Below, one piece after another: positions 45,301-56,300 of a stretch of DNA of 64,000 nucleotides. The notes under the pieces are model-generated. The model was not told where the DNA came from. It saw nothing but the letters and a program-made list of their open reading frames with translations, and searched no databases. Where the stretch lies: positions 60,549,484-60,613,483 of the forward strand of contig NC_057919.1 of the NCBI RefSeq assembly GCF_018873765.1. Reading direction: 5' to 3'. Made by a program: the position numbers and the translations under genes. The stretch's first letter is position 1. The number at the start of each line of letters is the position of its first letter. This stretch comes from Telopea speciosissima. Its lineage: Eukaryota; Streptophyta; Magnoliopsida; Proteales; Proteaceae.

Positions 45301-48300
45301 TTCTCTATCTCTATCTTCATTATTTACAACTTCCTTAATTTAGTTAGAGTCCTATTTTGAGTTTGTTTTCTTTATTATTTCACTTTCTTAGTCAATTTAG
45401 GATACTTTATTAGTTAAGGATAGGGTTAGGCCTTTCTTTTTTAGTATTGAAGTCTATTTTTTAGTCTTCTATATAAGTTTGTCAGGGAGGCCAGCATTGA
45501 ACACCAATTTAGTTAATGAAATATTGGCTTTAGCCTTTGTTAAAAATCCTGAGATAGGTTGGGTGAGATGCCCAAGGTGAAATGAGATAGCCATCCCCTT
45601 CCCCAACCCCCTCCATCGATCTCCAATCAAGCTCCATTCAAGTTTCAATTCTGCCATAGCCGATCTCTTGAAGAAACATATTCAGTGGCTGAAATTTCTC
45701 TGCAAGGTTCAAGATATTTTCAAACAGCAAGTAAGTCTGAAATTGAAATTCTTCAATTATTCTTCTTCCCTTCTAGAAGGTCACATGCAAGGTAATTCTC
45801 GGAAGAATTCTGCCCAGCCAAATCTAACCGTTAGAACCTGCTGAAATTTCGAATCTTCCTCAAACCCTAAGAGAGACTTGATCCAAATTTCATTACCATC
45901 CACCCAGCCGATTGTCTGAAATTACCCTTTTACCCCTCAATCCTATTTCTACTAGGATTCCTCAATAATTTCAGATTTAGTCACATCTGATTTAACTATA
46001 ACTTTCAGCATCTCTTCTCTCCCATATAATCCACTCTTCTAACTTAACCCTAACATCTAACCCTAGGTCCCATCAAGCCCTAACCCAAATTTCACAATTT
46101 CTCATAATTTGACCTAGCTGATTTTCCCAATCCCTAGCAAATCCGGGTTATTGGTTCTAGTTGGTCTCCTACCAATCTAGAACTACATTATGCTAATTAT
46201 GTAACAGTGCTGGTTCTTGAGATCCAACCAGTGGATCAAGTCCCATCTTTTGAGGAGTTGTTTCTTGCTATGTTATCAACTTCATATCAGAATATTACAT
46301 CCATTTGGGTTGTTGATCTACTGTTATTAGATATTCTTGAATTCTGGTCATTATTTATTCATTGCGATTCCAGTTTGTTTTGTGTTTCTAAATCTGAATC
46401 TTTAGGCTTGTAGAAACCCATCATCCTTTTTCGCTTAGTAATTCTGTTTTCTCTTAGTTTATATTCTCTGTTCTTGTTTGTTTCTTCTAATCTAACTGTT
46501 CGTTGACCTTGATAATTTTAAGCACCCCCATTTGATCCAAATTTCAGAAATGGAATTGAGAGATATATTCTGTTCAAGTTTCTGCCATATATTGTCAGCA
46601 TCATCTCACTGTGATTCTGGTTTTCTATTAGATTTTCTGTATTAGTCTTTTCAGCCTAGCAAACCTCATCATGGTCAACTGAGGTGGTTTGGTAATTCAC
46701 ACTGAAGACCAATGACTGCATGAGAAGAACTGAAATGGTGCCATCTAGCTAAAGGCATTGAAAGGTCAATGACTATCTATTCACTGTACATGTGTTGGGG
46801 TTAAAAACTAGAATTACAGTGTGGGTAACTGGATATTCCATCACTGAATTGGACCACTTCCGAGCCTGACCAAGACATCCTCATTTTAGGCATGACAGTC
46901 CTGGAATTTTGATATAATAGGTTGATTCATGGAATTATGGAGCTGTGATTTAAACATGGAGCTAAAATAGGAATATAGGATTCACTTTACATGTAGAAAG
47001 GGTAGAAAAGAAAATACTAGCTGTGTTGTTTTATACCATTATCAGATCCTGCTTGTGCTGCTCCTTATAGGTGGCAAAGGAGGTAGGCATCACTGTAGTG
47101 ACATTACAGAACCTTGAGACCTTGACTGAAACTTCACCTTCTCCACTGGACAACCATAAATTCAACAAGCCTTTTCATTTCTATAATTATCAGTAGGGAT
47201 AGAGAACATTACCTGGGCGCATGCAGTATGCTGTACCTGTGCCCAGACACAGGGGTGGGCGAAATCACCACCACACCCCCGGGAAATTCTGCCTTTCCAT
47301 GGGGGTGTGAGGGTCATTTCGCCCGCCCCTGTGTTTGGGTGCAGGGGCAGCGCACCGCACGCGGCCAGGTGGCATTCTTTCTCCCTAATCAATTTTACTA
47401 TGAACCAATGAACAAACGAGTAGCGGAAGAAAATAAGTTTTGGGAGTTCTTTAAATGTTTTCAAATACTAAGTAACTTCATTTTATTGTCAAATCTATTT
47501 CAGAATTCAGGAAACTGTTATGGTTCACAAAATGGAGGCAGTGATTGCTGATTATTTGGAGATGGAGAGGGTGATAACTTCATGTATCTCCACACCACAC
47601 CTCCACCCACCTTTTCTTGGGCAAGCAGTCTTCTGCCATTTTTCACAGGGGAACACACCACGACGATTAAAAAAGAAATTCAAATAATATCAGTGAAACC
47701 ACCTATCATTTCATCTTCATTACATGATGCATAATTATGAATACATCCTTCATCCTACATCCATCTCCCTTTGACAGTTTTATCGCTGTGTCAGATTGGT
47801 CCAACTGATTACTGGAGTCTGTAATTTTTATAATTTTTCTTCTTTGCATCTTAGATGCCAAAAAAAAATCCATTTATATTCCACCTATCCCAACCAAAAA
47901 AAAAGTTCATTTATCATCCAAGTCATTGACTCATTGTTAAGTTATTGTATTACTTCTCAGGCAGTTGAAAGAATTGGGAGATCTGCAGTTAAGGATGATA
48001 AAGTTCCTGATAATCTGTTGGTTCTTTCTTCTGAAGAAGATTATGCCATCTGTGTGCCTTTACTTGAGAAAGGTAAAGATCCCTCATCTCTTTCCATCTT
48101 CAAATATTAAATTTTGAAGTAACACTCATGGGACTTTCATAAATTGTAACACTCATGGGACTTTCATAAATTGTGATTGCTTTTTGGGGGTTGGGCTTGC
48201 AGGAGCATCGATATACAGTTCGGAGCTTCTACTCAACGGAATAATCATACAGAAGCTGGAGTATGAGAGGTGGGTACTACCACAATATATGACCAAATTC

Positions 48301-48506
48301 AAAGGGGGTCGGGAAACAGACTTCAGTGGGTCTTAGCATGTTTTTCTTTTGATGGATAACTCAGTTTTAGAGAAATTATAATAAAATAATAATAGGTGAC
48401 AACCTATGAGGAAAAGGCCCAACAAAAGAGGGCATGATCAGTCCCTGTAAAACATTACTCCTATTGGTAATACTCACTTGAGTCACCTATGCTCAAAAGT
48501 TGCCAA

Positions 48507-48540
<34 letters not shown>

Positions 48541-48816
48541 CTCTCTCTGTCCGTGTTCGGACATCCATCAACTTTTATTCTAAGATCACTACTTGCTTGG
48601 CCTCACGGATGGTTATTCACATGGCATATTTTTGTGCAAGTATTTATTTTACATTTCAAATTTCAAATCAGAACATTAATAGTTGTTATTTTTCTGACAA
48701 TGATTTGTTTTCATAACAGGCATCTTCTCTTTGTGGATCATGTTAAGAGGACTCGCTCCACAATATGGTTGAGAAAAGAAGGGAATCAATTCCTCCCTGT
48801 AACTAAATGTAAATAG
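33369..48816 (+). CDS. BRCT-repeat protein, plant DNA-damage-response type (PTIP/MDC1-like)
   Basis: Exons 33369-33465, 33609-34007, 36544-38984, 39083-39352, 39481-39561, 47961-48072, 48203-48269 and 48720-48816 join in frame to 1,187 residues. The N-terminus is acidic, with repeated ETQVLDYQ and TQLLNLG motifs. The centre (exon 3, 813 codons) is basic and Ser-rich, with the family motif EVGFDTQMAAEAMEALFYG. The C-terminus holds tandem BRCT repeats: VRVLFSHHLDED, ASSSSDATHFVADKFVRT, VVTHLWLESCRQ, then GKQVFITPNIKPGKELIASLVKAVHGQ and a final FVDHVKRT. Tandem BRCTs usually bind phosphopeptides at damaged chromatin; that role is inferred. The exon 2 to exon 3 join is least certain: the donor CAG|GTCTTT fits the frame, but a small extra exon in that 2.5-kb intron is possible. 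Intron 5 is 8.4 kb. Confidence 0.85.
34008..36543 (+). other. BRCT gene intron 2
   Basis: Contains the far duplication breakpoint at 34227-34233 and a short dispersed repeat with AGGCG and CGCCTTG inverted motifs near 34605-34685. It also has a pyrimidine-rich stretch around 35640-35760. A short open stretch after 34160 (GQRRKPFFKSLDHCDCSELALE) is conserved in the duplicate and could be a missed exon, but its frame does not lead cleanly into the next exon. Confidence 0.5.
39562..42804 (+). other. BRCT gene intron 5, first part: decayed LTR-like sequence
   Basis: Contains a G run near 40165-40178 and sequence at about 40840-41110 and 42480-42800 that recurs in diverged form at about 44860-45080 and 45340-45560 (for example AAATAAGCTTTGGGTTGGGTT and CTTCTATATAAGTTTGT). 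This looks like two old copies of one LTR family. No reverse transcriptase or gag ORF was seen. Confidence 0.45.
43006..43056. repeat. Subterminal hairpin, left side of the Pack-MULE
   Basis: AACCTGCAACTCATCTTCCC is followed after a few bases by its reverse complement, giving a stem of about 23 bp with a loop of about 5 bases. It sits just inside an A run that ends the left TIR. A near-identical hairpin closes the right TIR at 44165-44215. Confidence 0.8.
43230..43535 (+). CDS. Small single-membrane-span protein carried by the Pack-MULE
   Basis: 101 residues from the first of two adjacent ATGs (43230 and 43233). It starts MMIKSSSLGEILLKIGMFAL, continues with a hydrophobic stretch (VQALVYFIL), then a Ser/Arg-rich segment PPRSLSFRPARSLSVRRFLA and a Pro/Ser-rich tail. 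This layout resembles a family of small plant proteins of unknown function that I recognise only loosely. The ORF is complete within the element and has a leader upstream, so it is probably a captured host gene rather than a transposon protein. The frame continues open upstream to 43116. Expression is unproven. Confidence 0.5.
   Translation: MMIKSSSLGEILLKIGMFALVQALVYFILSKSSSMFSNNVPPRSLSFRPARSLSVRRFLAALSDLPTGAEPSPSSSGSQPQPPITPQEENSAAGNDYFKQS
44165..44215. repeat. Subterminal hairpin, right side of the Pack-MULE
   Basis: Same AACCTGCAACTCATCTTCCC stem as at 43006-43056, with loop AATCGATT-type sequence, followed by a T run. The two hairpins are mirror-placed at the inner ends of the TIRs. Confidence 0.8.
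44420..47036 (+). other. BRCT gene intron 5, middle part
   Basis: Contains the dispersed motif GGATCCATGTAGCTGCCCCC near 44549 and GGGATAAGGCC near 44576 (reverse complement of the repeat at 31915). It also holds the second diverged LTR-like copy (about 44860-46210). From about 46850 it matches the RING-CH gene intron near 60580. No intact ORF was recognised. Confidence 0.45.
47037..47141 (-). pseudogene. Stray copy of RING-CH gene exon 3 in a BRCT intron
   Basis: On the minus strand this aligns with exon 3 of the RING-CH gene (60896-60776). Shared are GGTGAAG..TCAGTCAAGGTC, CCTTTGCC..CATAAAG-like sequence, and the donor GATAATG|GTATAA against GTGATG|GTATAT. It reads roughly EGEVSVKVSRFCNVTTVMPTSFA. 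Flanking intron sequence on both sides also matches (about 46850-47030 and 47460-47510 against about 60580-60770 and 61005-61045). It is a relocated gene piece about 13.7 kb from its source, with no complete gene around it. Confidence 0.7.
47208..47380. mobile_element. GC-rich fold-back (MITE-like) element
   Basis: The arm GTGCCCAGACACAGGGGTGG plus GCGAAAT near 47238 is inverted as ATTTCGCCCGCCCCTGTGTT plus TGGGTGC near 47316. The core GGCGAAATCACCACC matches GGCGAAATGACCACC in the element at 55343-55515, so they are one family. It interrupts the relocated RING-CH intron copy. It is much more GC-rich than its surroundings. Confidence 0.65.
47381..47960 (+). other. End of BRCT gene intron 5
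   Basis: AT-rich intron sequence ending in the acceptor TACTTCTCAG at 47960. Its first part continues the similarity to the RING-CH intron near 61005. No other feature was recognised. Confidence 0.5.
48511..48548. repeat. (CT)n microsatellite in BRCT intron 7
   Basis: CTCTCTCT run with single GC interruptions, between the seventh and eighth coding exons. No function is suggested. Confidence 0.85.
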
Positions 48817-49179
48817 CAACCCACCCCCTTTCTCTGTCAAAAACCTTCTGTATTTTGTCATTTTTCTTTTAGTTGTTAAGTTAGCAGCCAATGTTCTGTA
48901 CAGATTTGTAGTGTGAGTTAGGTTTTAAGATGTCCTAGTCCCCTTTACATTGGCCATTTTGCAGTGTTTAAACACCCCCAACCCTTTCCCCTCTTTTCTT
49001 AGAATGGAAGTTTACTGTTGATGCTTATTTATAGAATGAAGAGTTCGATGTGAGGCACAATGCTCCTTGTATCCTGGATGGAATCGACTGACTGAAATGC
49101 AGCATCATGTTGTCCAAATTGCAGAGTTGAATAACAAATGTTGTTGTCATGTGGGAGAAAAGCCAATGAAGCCAGAAAA

Positions 49180-49450
49180 TGTTTCTAGGTCATGGAACTA
49201 GGTATCAGTATCACCAGTCTGAAACTGATACAATATCGAAACGGCCTGATACGACTCAATGCCAGCTAATTTTTTTTGTGCTCAGCACTGGCCTGATACA
49301 ATATTGTTTTTTCATTTGTGCTCAACACTGGCCTGATACAATATTGTTTTTTCATTTGTGCTAAACACTGGCCTGATACGACTCAATGCCAGCTGATTTA
49401 TATCGACGGTGGTGATCGATACAAGCCTATCGATACTGATATCTAAAACT
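49180..49450. repeat. GATACC-family repeat with internal triplication
   Basis: Opens with AACTAGGTATCAGTATCACC and closes with GATACTGATATCTAAAACTC, related to the copies at 8818 and 9222. Inside, a unit of about 42 bp (TTTTTTCATTTGTGCTCAAC then ACTGGCCTGATACAATATTG) repeats nearly three times at about 49262-49380. It lies between the convergent BRCT and RING-CH genes. Confidence 0.65.
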
Positions 49451-50343
49451 CTGTTCTGAGGTCTCGCCAATATTTCATATATTTACTTGAAAAGCAACTT
49501 GTCATTTCATATGTTCACTCTGAAAGCATGCAAGCAAGGATTTTAAACTTGGACTGGCTCGAATCAGTCCTGAAAATTTTAGAATTGACCCCTAAGATCT
49601 AAAACCCAATAATCTGGTACCAAAAACCCTAGAATTAGCCACACCGGAATGGTTGGAATCAGGAATCAAGATCAGTTGTGGTCAATTAAGATCTGAATCA
49701 GCCAATTCAACTGAGCTGATTCCAAATCTTAAAATTTTGGTTGATTTGACTGCTCCAGTTCAAATTTTTAACACATTGTATGCAAGACAATGACAACTCT
49801 TAAAAATTATATAATGGAAAAACACTTTGAATATAAATTTTTTTTTGGGTGATAAATTCCATGTGAGTTCCTCATACCTCTCAAATAATTTTAGAAATCC
49901 TCTTTTACCCTTGACTTAAAGAACTTTTGAGAACAAGACAACGAACAATCAAAAGAAGCTTACATGTTATAAATACATATTGTCATTCAAACAATCCTAG
50001 CAAATAGTCAAGCTAGAAAAGTTTCCTTCGTGCTAAACATATATATCAAAAAAAACACCTGTACATCCATCAGGATAGAGTGCTAAAGGCTGCTTATGTT
50101 CTTGTAGAACCAAGCGAGTGGGAAACCTGCCTTCTTCTTCTCCCCCTCACCCCTCCTTTTCCTTCAGTAGGGGTGGCTATGCAAGATTTTCTCAGGGAAG
50201 ATGGACTATTGTCGAACATTTACCAGTATTTTGTATCCTCCTTTATATTGGCTTGTCTAACTTAGTAACTTGCCCAAGTAAATCTCCTTTAAAACATGAG
50301 CTTGTAAGTACATACGAAGTGATGAACCTCATTTCTCTCTTTA
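49451..50343. other. Convergent intergenic region / RING-CH 3' UTR
   Basis: AT-rich spacer after the BRCT gene, containing the probable 3' UTR of the minus-strand RING-CH gene (stop codon at 50344). The short ORFs at 50080-50357 overlap that UTR and show no domain. Confidence 0.5.
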
Positions 50344-53300
50344 TCAGGCCAGATTAGAGTTGCCCGGAGTCAGTGTCACCTGAACTCGCCATGCATAAAT
50401 ATGAAGATATAGGGAGTTCACGGCCATCGCAATTCCAAAGCCCAAAAATGATGAAAGCAGAATGGAATACACTGGTTTCAAGTGAAGCTGCAAGAAGAAA
50501 GGTTTTGAAAAGATCAGTTACCAGCAAATAGGAAGAACAAAAAAATAGGGAATAAGAACCCTGAAAGGCAGCATGGCTCCTGCGCCCAGTCATAAAATAG
50601 CCCTAACAGGTCAATGACATTTATATTTTTCCATCGTAAAATGTTTTATCTATCAAAGTTAAAATACTCTTATTAGGGACCATTAGTCACCGGGTTTCTC
50701 GATGACATTAAGACCACAACCTCAAAAATGAATCATGGATAGGGCTGTTGCTAATAGAGGACTTCAAACTCCAAATCAGGAAGGTTCAACTACAACAGGC
50801 AAATCAGAAAAAAAGTTGCAATTAGGAAAACATTTATATAATGGAAGCAGGCCATGCTGTCTTCATTTTATTTCTTTCTTTTAATTATAACTTCAAGTTT
50901 GAAGAGAAACAGGGGAAGTAAATCATTGCATGGACACTTGATTTGCCAAAACATACTCATCCTGGAGAACCCAACATCAATTGCCGATGTTTGAAAATAC
51001 ATAAAGTGAAATAGGTCTCTTAAGTATTCTTAGTAACAATTTCTTACCATTCAACTGAAGATAAAATTATTTGCAGAGCCCTCCCAACAGAAACCCATAT
51101 TAGCACCAGGTTTAAATAATAAGATCATCCCTATGCATTCATCACAGGAATGTGAAGAATTTTGCAACATGACTAAGGCAATATTCACAATACCCAGATG
51201 TAATATCAAGTTAAAAGCAAAGCTGTCAACAAGGTATAGCGTTTTAAGTTGTTACTAGTAGCACTAAAGTTAGATTTTGTAGAAGACATTAACTCAAGCA
51301 AGTAACACAAAATACTTTTATTTCAAATGAATGATGAAACCATGGAATGGGAGTATCCCTATATCATCCCTACCATTTTTTCCCAATTTCCTGACTTACT
51401 AGAGTGGATGGCTGAAGTGTTTGTACCTTAACAAATGTATACAAATTATATGACCACCTATAGGATTCAATTTACTTTAGATCGCTTTTTTGTAGGGAGT
51501 CTTCTCTATGGTTTTCCTTTTTTATGAAACAAGTTCCACAGGTAACATTATGACAAATCAGGTTGGTATAAGATGGGAGACTGATTCACCAATTCCTTGA
51601 GCAAGTCCACTGCAACCCACTTATATAATTAGCACATATAAGGTACTTAGGATGATTTGTTCTAGCTCAAATTCAGTATGATTCACTTGATTTATTGTAT
51701 ACCTGTATTATTTATTAAATCCAATTCAATCTTTTTTTTAAAGTTAAGTGGGCAAGCCTTGGTGCAACGGTTAAGGTGCGCTATTGCACCCTGTTGGTTG
51801 CGGTTCAAACCTTGGAAACAGCCTCTCCTCTGAAGCAGGGAGGGTAAGGTTGTGTACATTTGCCCCTCCCAGACCCTACAGTAGCAGGAGCCCGGTGCAC
51901 TGGGTTGCTCTTTTTTTTTTTAAATTTTTCAAAGCTTCCCATGGGTCTTCAGCCCAGTTTTAAGTCAAAAGAGTTGGGTTATTAGTGGAGAAAGGAGGAT
52001 CAGACTGTGATTCAGAAGGAGCATTTCATCATAGTGACTGATTTTTGAGGCAATTGCATGGAGGGCCTCAGTATTAATATCCATCAGGGTAACTGTAGTA
52101 TAATACCAAGGATGCCTTAATTTGTGGGGGTTAATTGAATTCCAGTTCTTAAAAATGAGTTTAACTGGATTAAGAGGTCTGTCCACAAGCCATGTGATAA
52201 AAAGGATATGGTTCTCTGGAACATCCTAATTTCTTCTATCAGCTATGCCCAAGAAAAAAGACCAGATGTTGAAGAATGAGGAATCTGTAGTTGTGTCTTA
52301 GATGAGCATGTTGACTGAGTAGAAGGTTAGGGTGTACTTTCATGTGGAAGCCCACCAGTAATAACCCTATTTCTACTAGCAGGGGATACTGGATGGAAAC
52401 CTTACAGAACCCCCTCTTGAGCGTCATCCAACTGGTGAGAATTAAAGCTTAATATGCTTGATTGAATAGACCATCATGTTCATGACAGAAAATTCTGGAT
52501 CACCTACACAGTTAAGATAATTTAGCCCAAGTATGAGAACCATTGACAAGATGCTAGTCTCAGTTATCTGCCTCTAATATTGCAGTGAGCCACACATAGA
52601 AGGGGGCACAAGAATCCATTCTTTTTTATGATTTTGACCAAATAACCATCAAGCTCTTAGTTCCTTGCAAATTTACAAAGACCAAAATTTCAAACTAGGA
52701 ATTAACAATGTCTAGATTTGCTCAGTTTCAACTTTCAACTTTCAAAGGATGTAGAATTTTGTATGATAAAACTCGATCTGGATTGTTCTGAAAGGTCTGC
52801 CATAGTGACCAAGGGTGGGGTGTCTAGATTATACCAAGTATTGTCCTTGCTATAAACTTATAATCATTTAATACCAGCTAACACAATTATTGCTATTGGG
52901 AGTTCCAGTTCTGTGAGTGTTAATTCCAGTCCAACGGCAGGTTATAACCTGTCCTACATTCTCTTACTTAAAATACAATTCATATCCTTCTAACACTGCA
53001 GTCTCTTCAACACAACATATACCTTACCCCTCCCAAATTGGGTGGTACTTTGTGGTTTAACGATCCTTTGCAAAGAAAATGTGAGAAGAATTTTTGCAAA
53101 ACCCGAACATTGCAGGTGGGTCCATATTATATTCTTAGGCAATGAAAGGATCTTTCAACCAACTTTTGTCATAGAAGGGGAAAAAGTCAAGTGAAATTTG
53201 GGCATTTCATACTTCCTGCAGGTTATGATGATGATGATGATGATGATACCTTTTCAATTCTCTGACAATTTAAGAACTTGAGAAATCAGAACCAAAGAAG

Positions 53301-56300
53301 AAGAAAGAGAGAAGAGCGGAAGAATTCCCAGGCCATGATAGGCTGAGAGTGTGTCTATCGTGGGCTGCAGTCCTTTATTTACAGAAGGTAAACTGAGTTG
53401 TACTACAACACTACATATAGTTAGAATAGGAAAACTTCCTTAAACTAGGAACAACCAAAGCAAACTAAAACTGTCTAAGACACCTAGACAACCAAGGACA
53501 CATCAAGATAGGAATATCTCCCTTATCGTGACACACATCTTAACACTCCCCCTCAAGCTGGAGGATACACATATCAAAATGCTCCAGCTTGGAACAACAT
53601 AAATAGATATTAAAAGTAGCACTAGAGCTGAAGGAGAAGCACATAGCAATCGATAATACACAAGAAACCATGTAGAGAATCAACTCAACAGCAATCAGAA
53701 ATTCCAATTACCGATTAAGCACTCCAAGGAAACACAATAGCAGCAATCATACGATAGAAACGATAAGTTGCAGAAAATATATATTACAGCAGCAGCAGTC
53801 TTCAGAAACCGACGAGATACCATAGCAGTGTTTCATCAGCAGTAAGAGAATGATTGGAAATAGCAAAAAATCAACATGTCAGCCAATCAGCGACCAATTA
53901 GGGAATCAACGACAGCAGCAGCAAGATGCAATCGATTCAGGTATGAGACACTCATCAATCTTTGTCAATATACGAAACCCTAGTTCTTTTTCTCCTTCTA
54001 TGAACTAGGGTTTCCTTCTCCAAACCAAAAATCTAAAACGACTCTCAAAATGGCTATTACAGAGAGACTCAAGTATTGGTTAATGCTATGATACCATGTG
54101 ACAAAACTGAGCCTAATAAACCAGGACTTGTAGAGAAGAAGAAGTAGAGAAAGAGATTGAGGGAGAAGAAGAGAAGCTGGACGATAGCCAATGTGTGCCT
54201 ATCGTACCAGCCTCCATGTCTTTATATATAGAAAACCAAATAAGAAAGTTACAAAGGGAATATGACTCTAACACCTCTTACCTAGCTAAGCCTAGAACCT
54301 AGTTACAAAAGGAAACTGAAATATAACTATAATAGGAAAGAGTGATGTAGATCACAAGCCCATATGTACCCACAGGAACAAGCCCCAAAACAGCCCAGCA
54401 AGGTTGTGGATTCGACTGCTGTGAGAGGCAGCCTAGTCTGATGATGTGGCAAGTTTCTGTTGGTTCGATGGAGCATCACCTGAGGCAGCCCCAGCCCAGA
54501 GAGAAGCATGAAGAAGACAGACAGAATTCACAAAAAAAAAAGTTACTGTACATGAACAGTACCATGAGTTACTGTTCACATGAACAGTGATTTGGAGCTG
54601 ATATGGAAAGACTAATGGAGATTGAATGCAACTTGAAGACTTTATTTAGATTCTATTTTTATTAGGCCTAGTTTCTAATTCAGTCATCATTGTGTTTCTA
54701 ATTTTATAGTTTCTAGTTTTGTTCCTTGCATGTTGGCTGAACTATAAAGCCTAGTTTCTATTTTCATTAGGTTTCTATTTTTTTCGAAGTTGCTATTTCT
54801 TTTAGGAGTTTCTATTTCTTAGGTTTCTAATTTTGTAAGCTAACCTATTCCATTAAATAGGCAGCCCCTCTTGTAATAGAAACAGAATTTGGAGAATAGA
54901 ATTTGTGGCCAAGCTTGCCATCGGTTATGGAAGAAATTCCATGTTTCAACAACTGAGATAGCTGTGGGTGATAGAGCCATTCCCCTGACCCCCCCCCCCC
55001 CCCTTTTTCTCTTTTATCTTCTCTTCTTTATCTTCTTCCTGTTCAACATACACTATTGTGCTGTTTCTGTGACTGCAATAAACTATTGTGAAGATACCCT
55101 TTAAAGACCAAATTCAACTCTCAATCATCTTCAAGGTTTGTTGTTGTTGCACACCATTAATAGATCCTTGTCGTGTTGATCCTGGCTGCAATCGATCTCC
55201 TGTTGGTTTCCCTGGTTCAAGGTCGACTTTTGCATTAAAGAGTAACCAAGAGAAATGAAACCTAATTACTTAGCTAAGAATATCACCCCAAGTATATATC
55301 TTTAACACTCCCCCTCAACCTAGCATATACATATATCGAAGGAAAGGTTCGGATCCTCTGTTGCCGCCTGCCTATGCGGTCAACGTGCAGCCTCACATAG
55401 GCAGGGGCGAAATGACCACCCTACCCACTACTCGAGCACCTTGCCCCGGTGGGGTCTACACCCTGCCTGTGTGAGGCTGCACGCCGGCCGCACAGGCAGG
55501 CAGCAGCAGAGGATCCAAATTGTTAAACGAAAGCTCCAACTTGTACCAACAAGAATAGAAATTACATGCAACACTGATCACGAATAGTAGTTGTAGATGC
55601 CAGTGAACATGGAGAGAAACTTTAATCAATCATTATAAATCCAGCAGCAATATCAGCTCAAACACATCAACCATCAGCAACTATAGTAGATAAAAATCTT
55701 CGTGTCGAACAAATCCAAACAGCAACGAGCAAAATAAATGATAGTGAACATGAACCACAATCCACAATATCATAGCAACAACAATATCAAAGGCATTTTT
55801 TAAAGTAGGCCTACAGTAGGTAGTAATCTTCCCAAAGAAAGATAAAATTGCAACACCCAACAACTACATCATAAGCCTAACCGATGAAGGCAAGTAGTAA
55901 GTAGTAACCTGCTCAAATAAAATAAAAGTGCAACATTCAACAACGCTACACATAAACCCGTCTCAAGGAAGGCACTCTAACAACAGGGTAACAACAATGT
56001 GATCTTTACTAATCACATGATTAGAGATTTGATTAGTAAAGATCATATTCACTTTTGAGCCCCAAACAGAGGTCTCAAATAAAAAATTCCACTGACAAAT
56101 AGGCAGTGTATGTTACTGCGAACTAAGTAGCAACGTCAAGTTGTTGAGGACCAGATAGTATTAGGTTGTTGTGAACCAGACAACATCAGGTTGTTGTAGA
56201 ACAAATAACTCAGCATCAATTTGCTGGGGACCGGACAACATCAGGTTGCTACAGACCAAATAAATATGTTTTGCTACTGAAAACCATCTTCATAGATAAA

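Noticed and set aside
49255-49385. Direct repeats that could suggest a CRISPR-like array
   Set aside because: Only about three near-contiguous copies without unique spacers, in plant nuclear DNA; this is a local tandem duplication.
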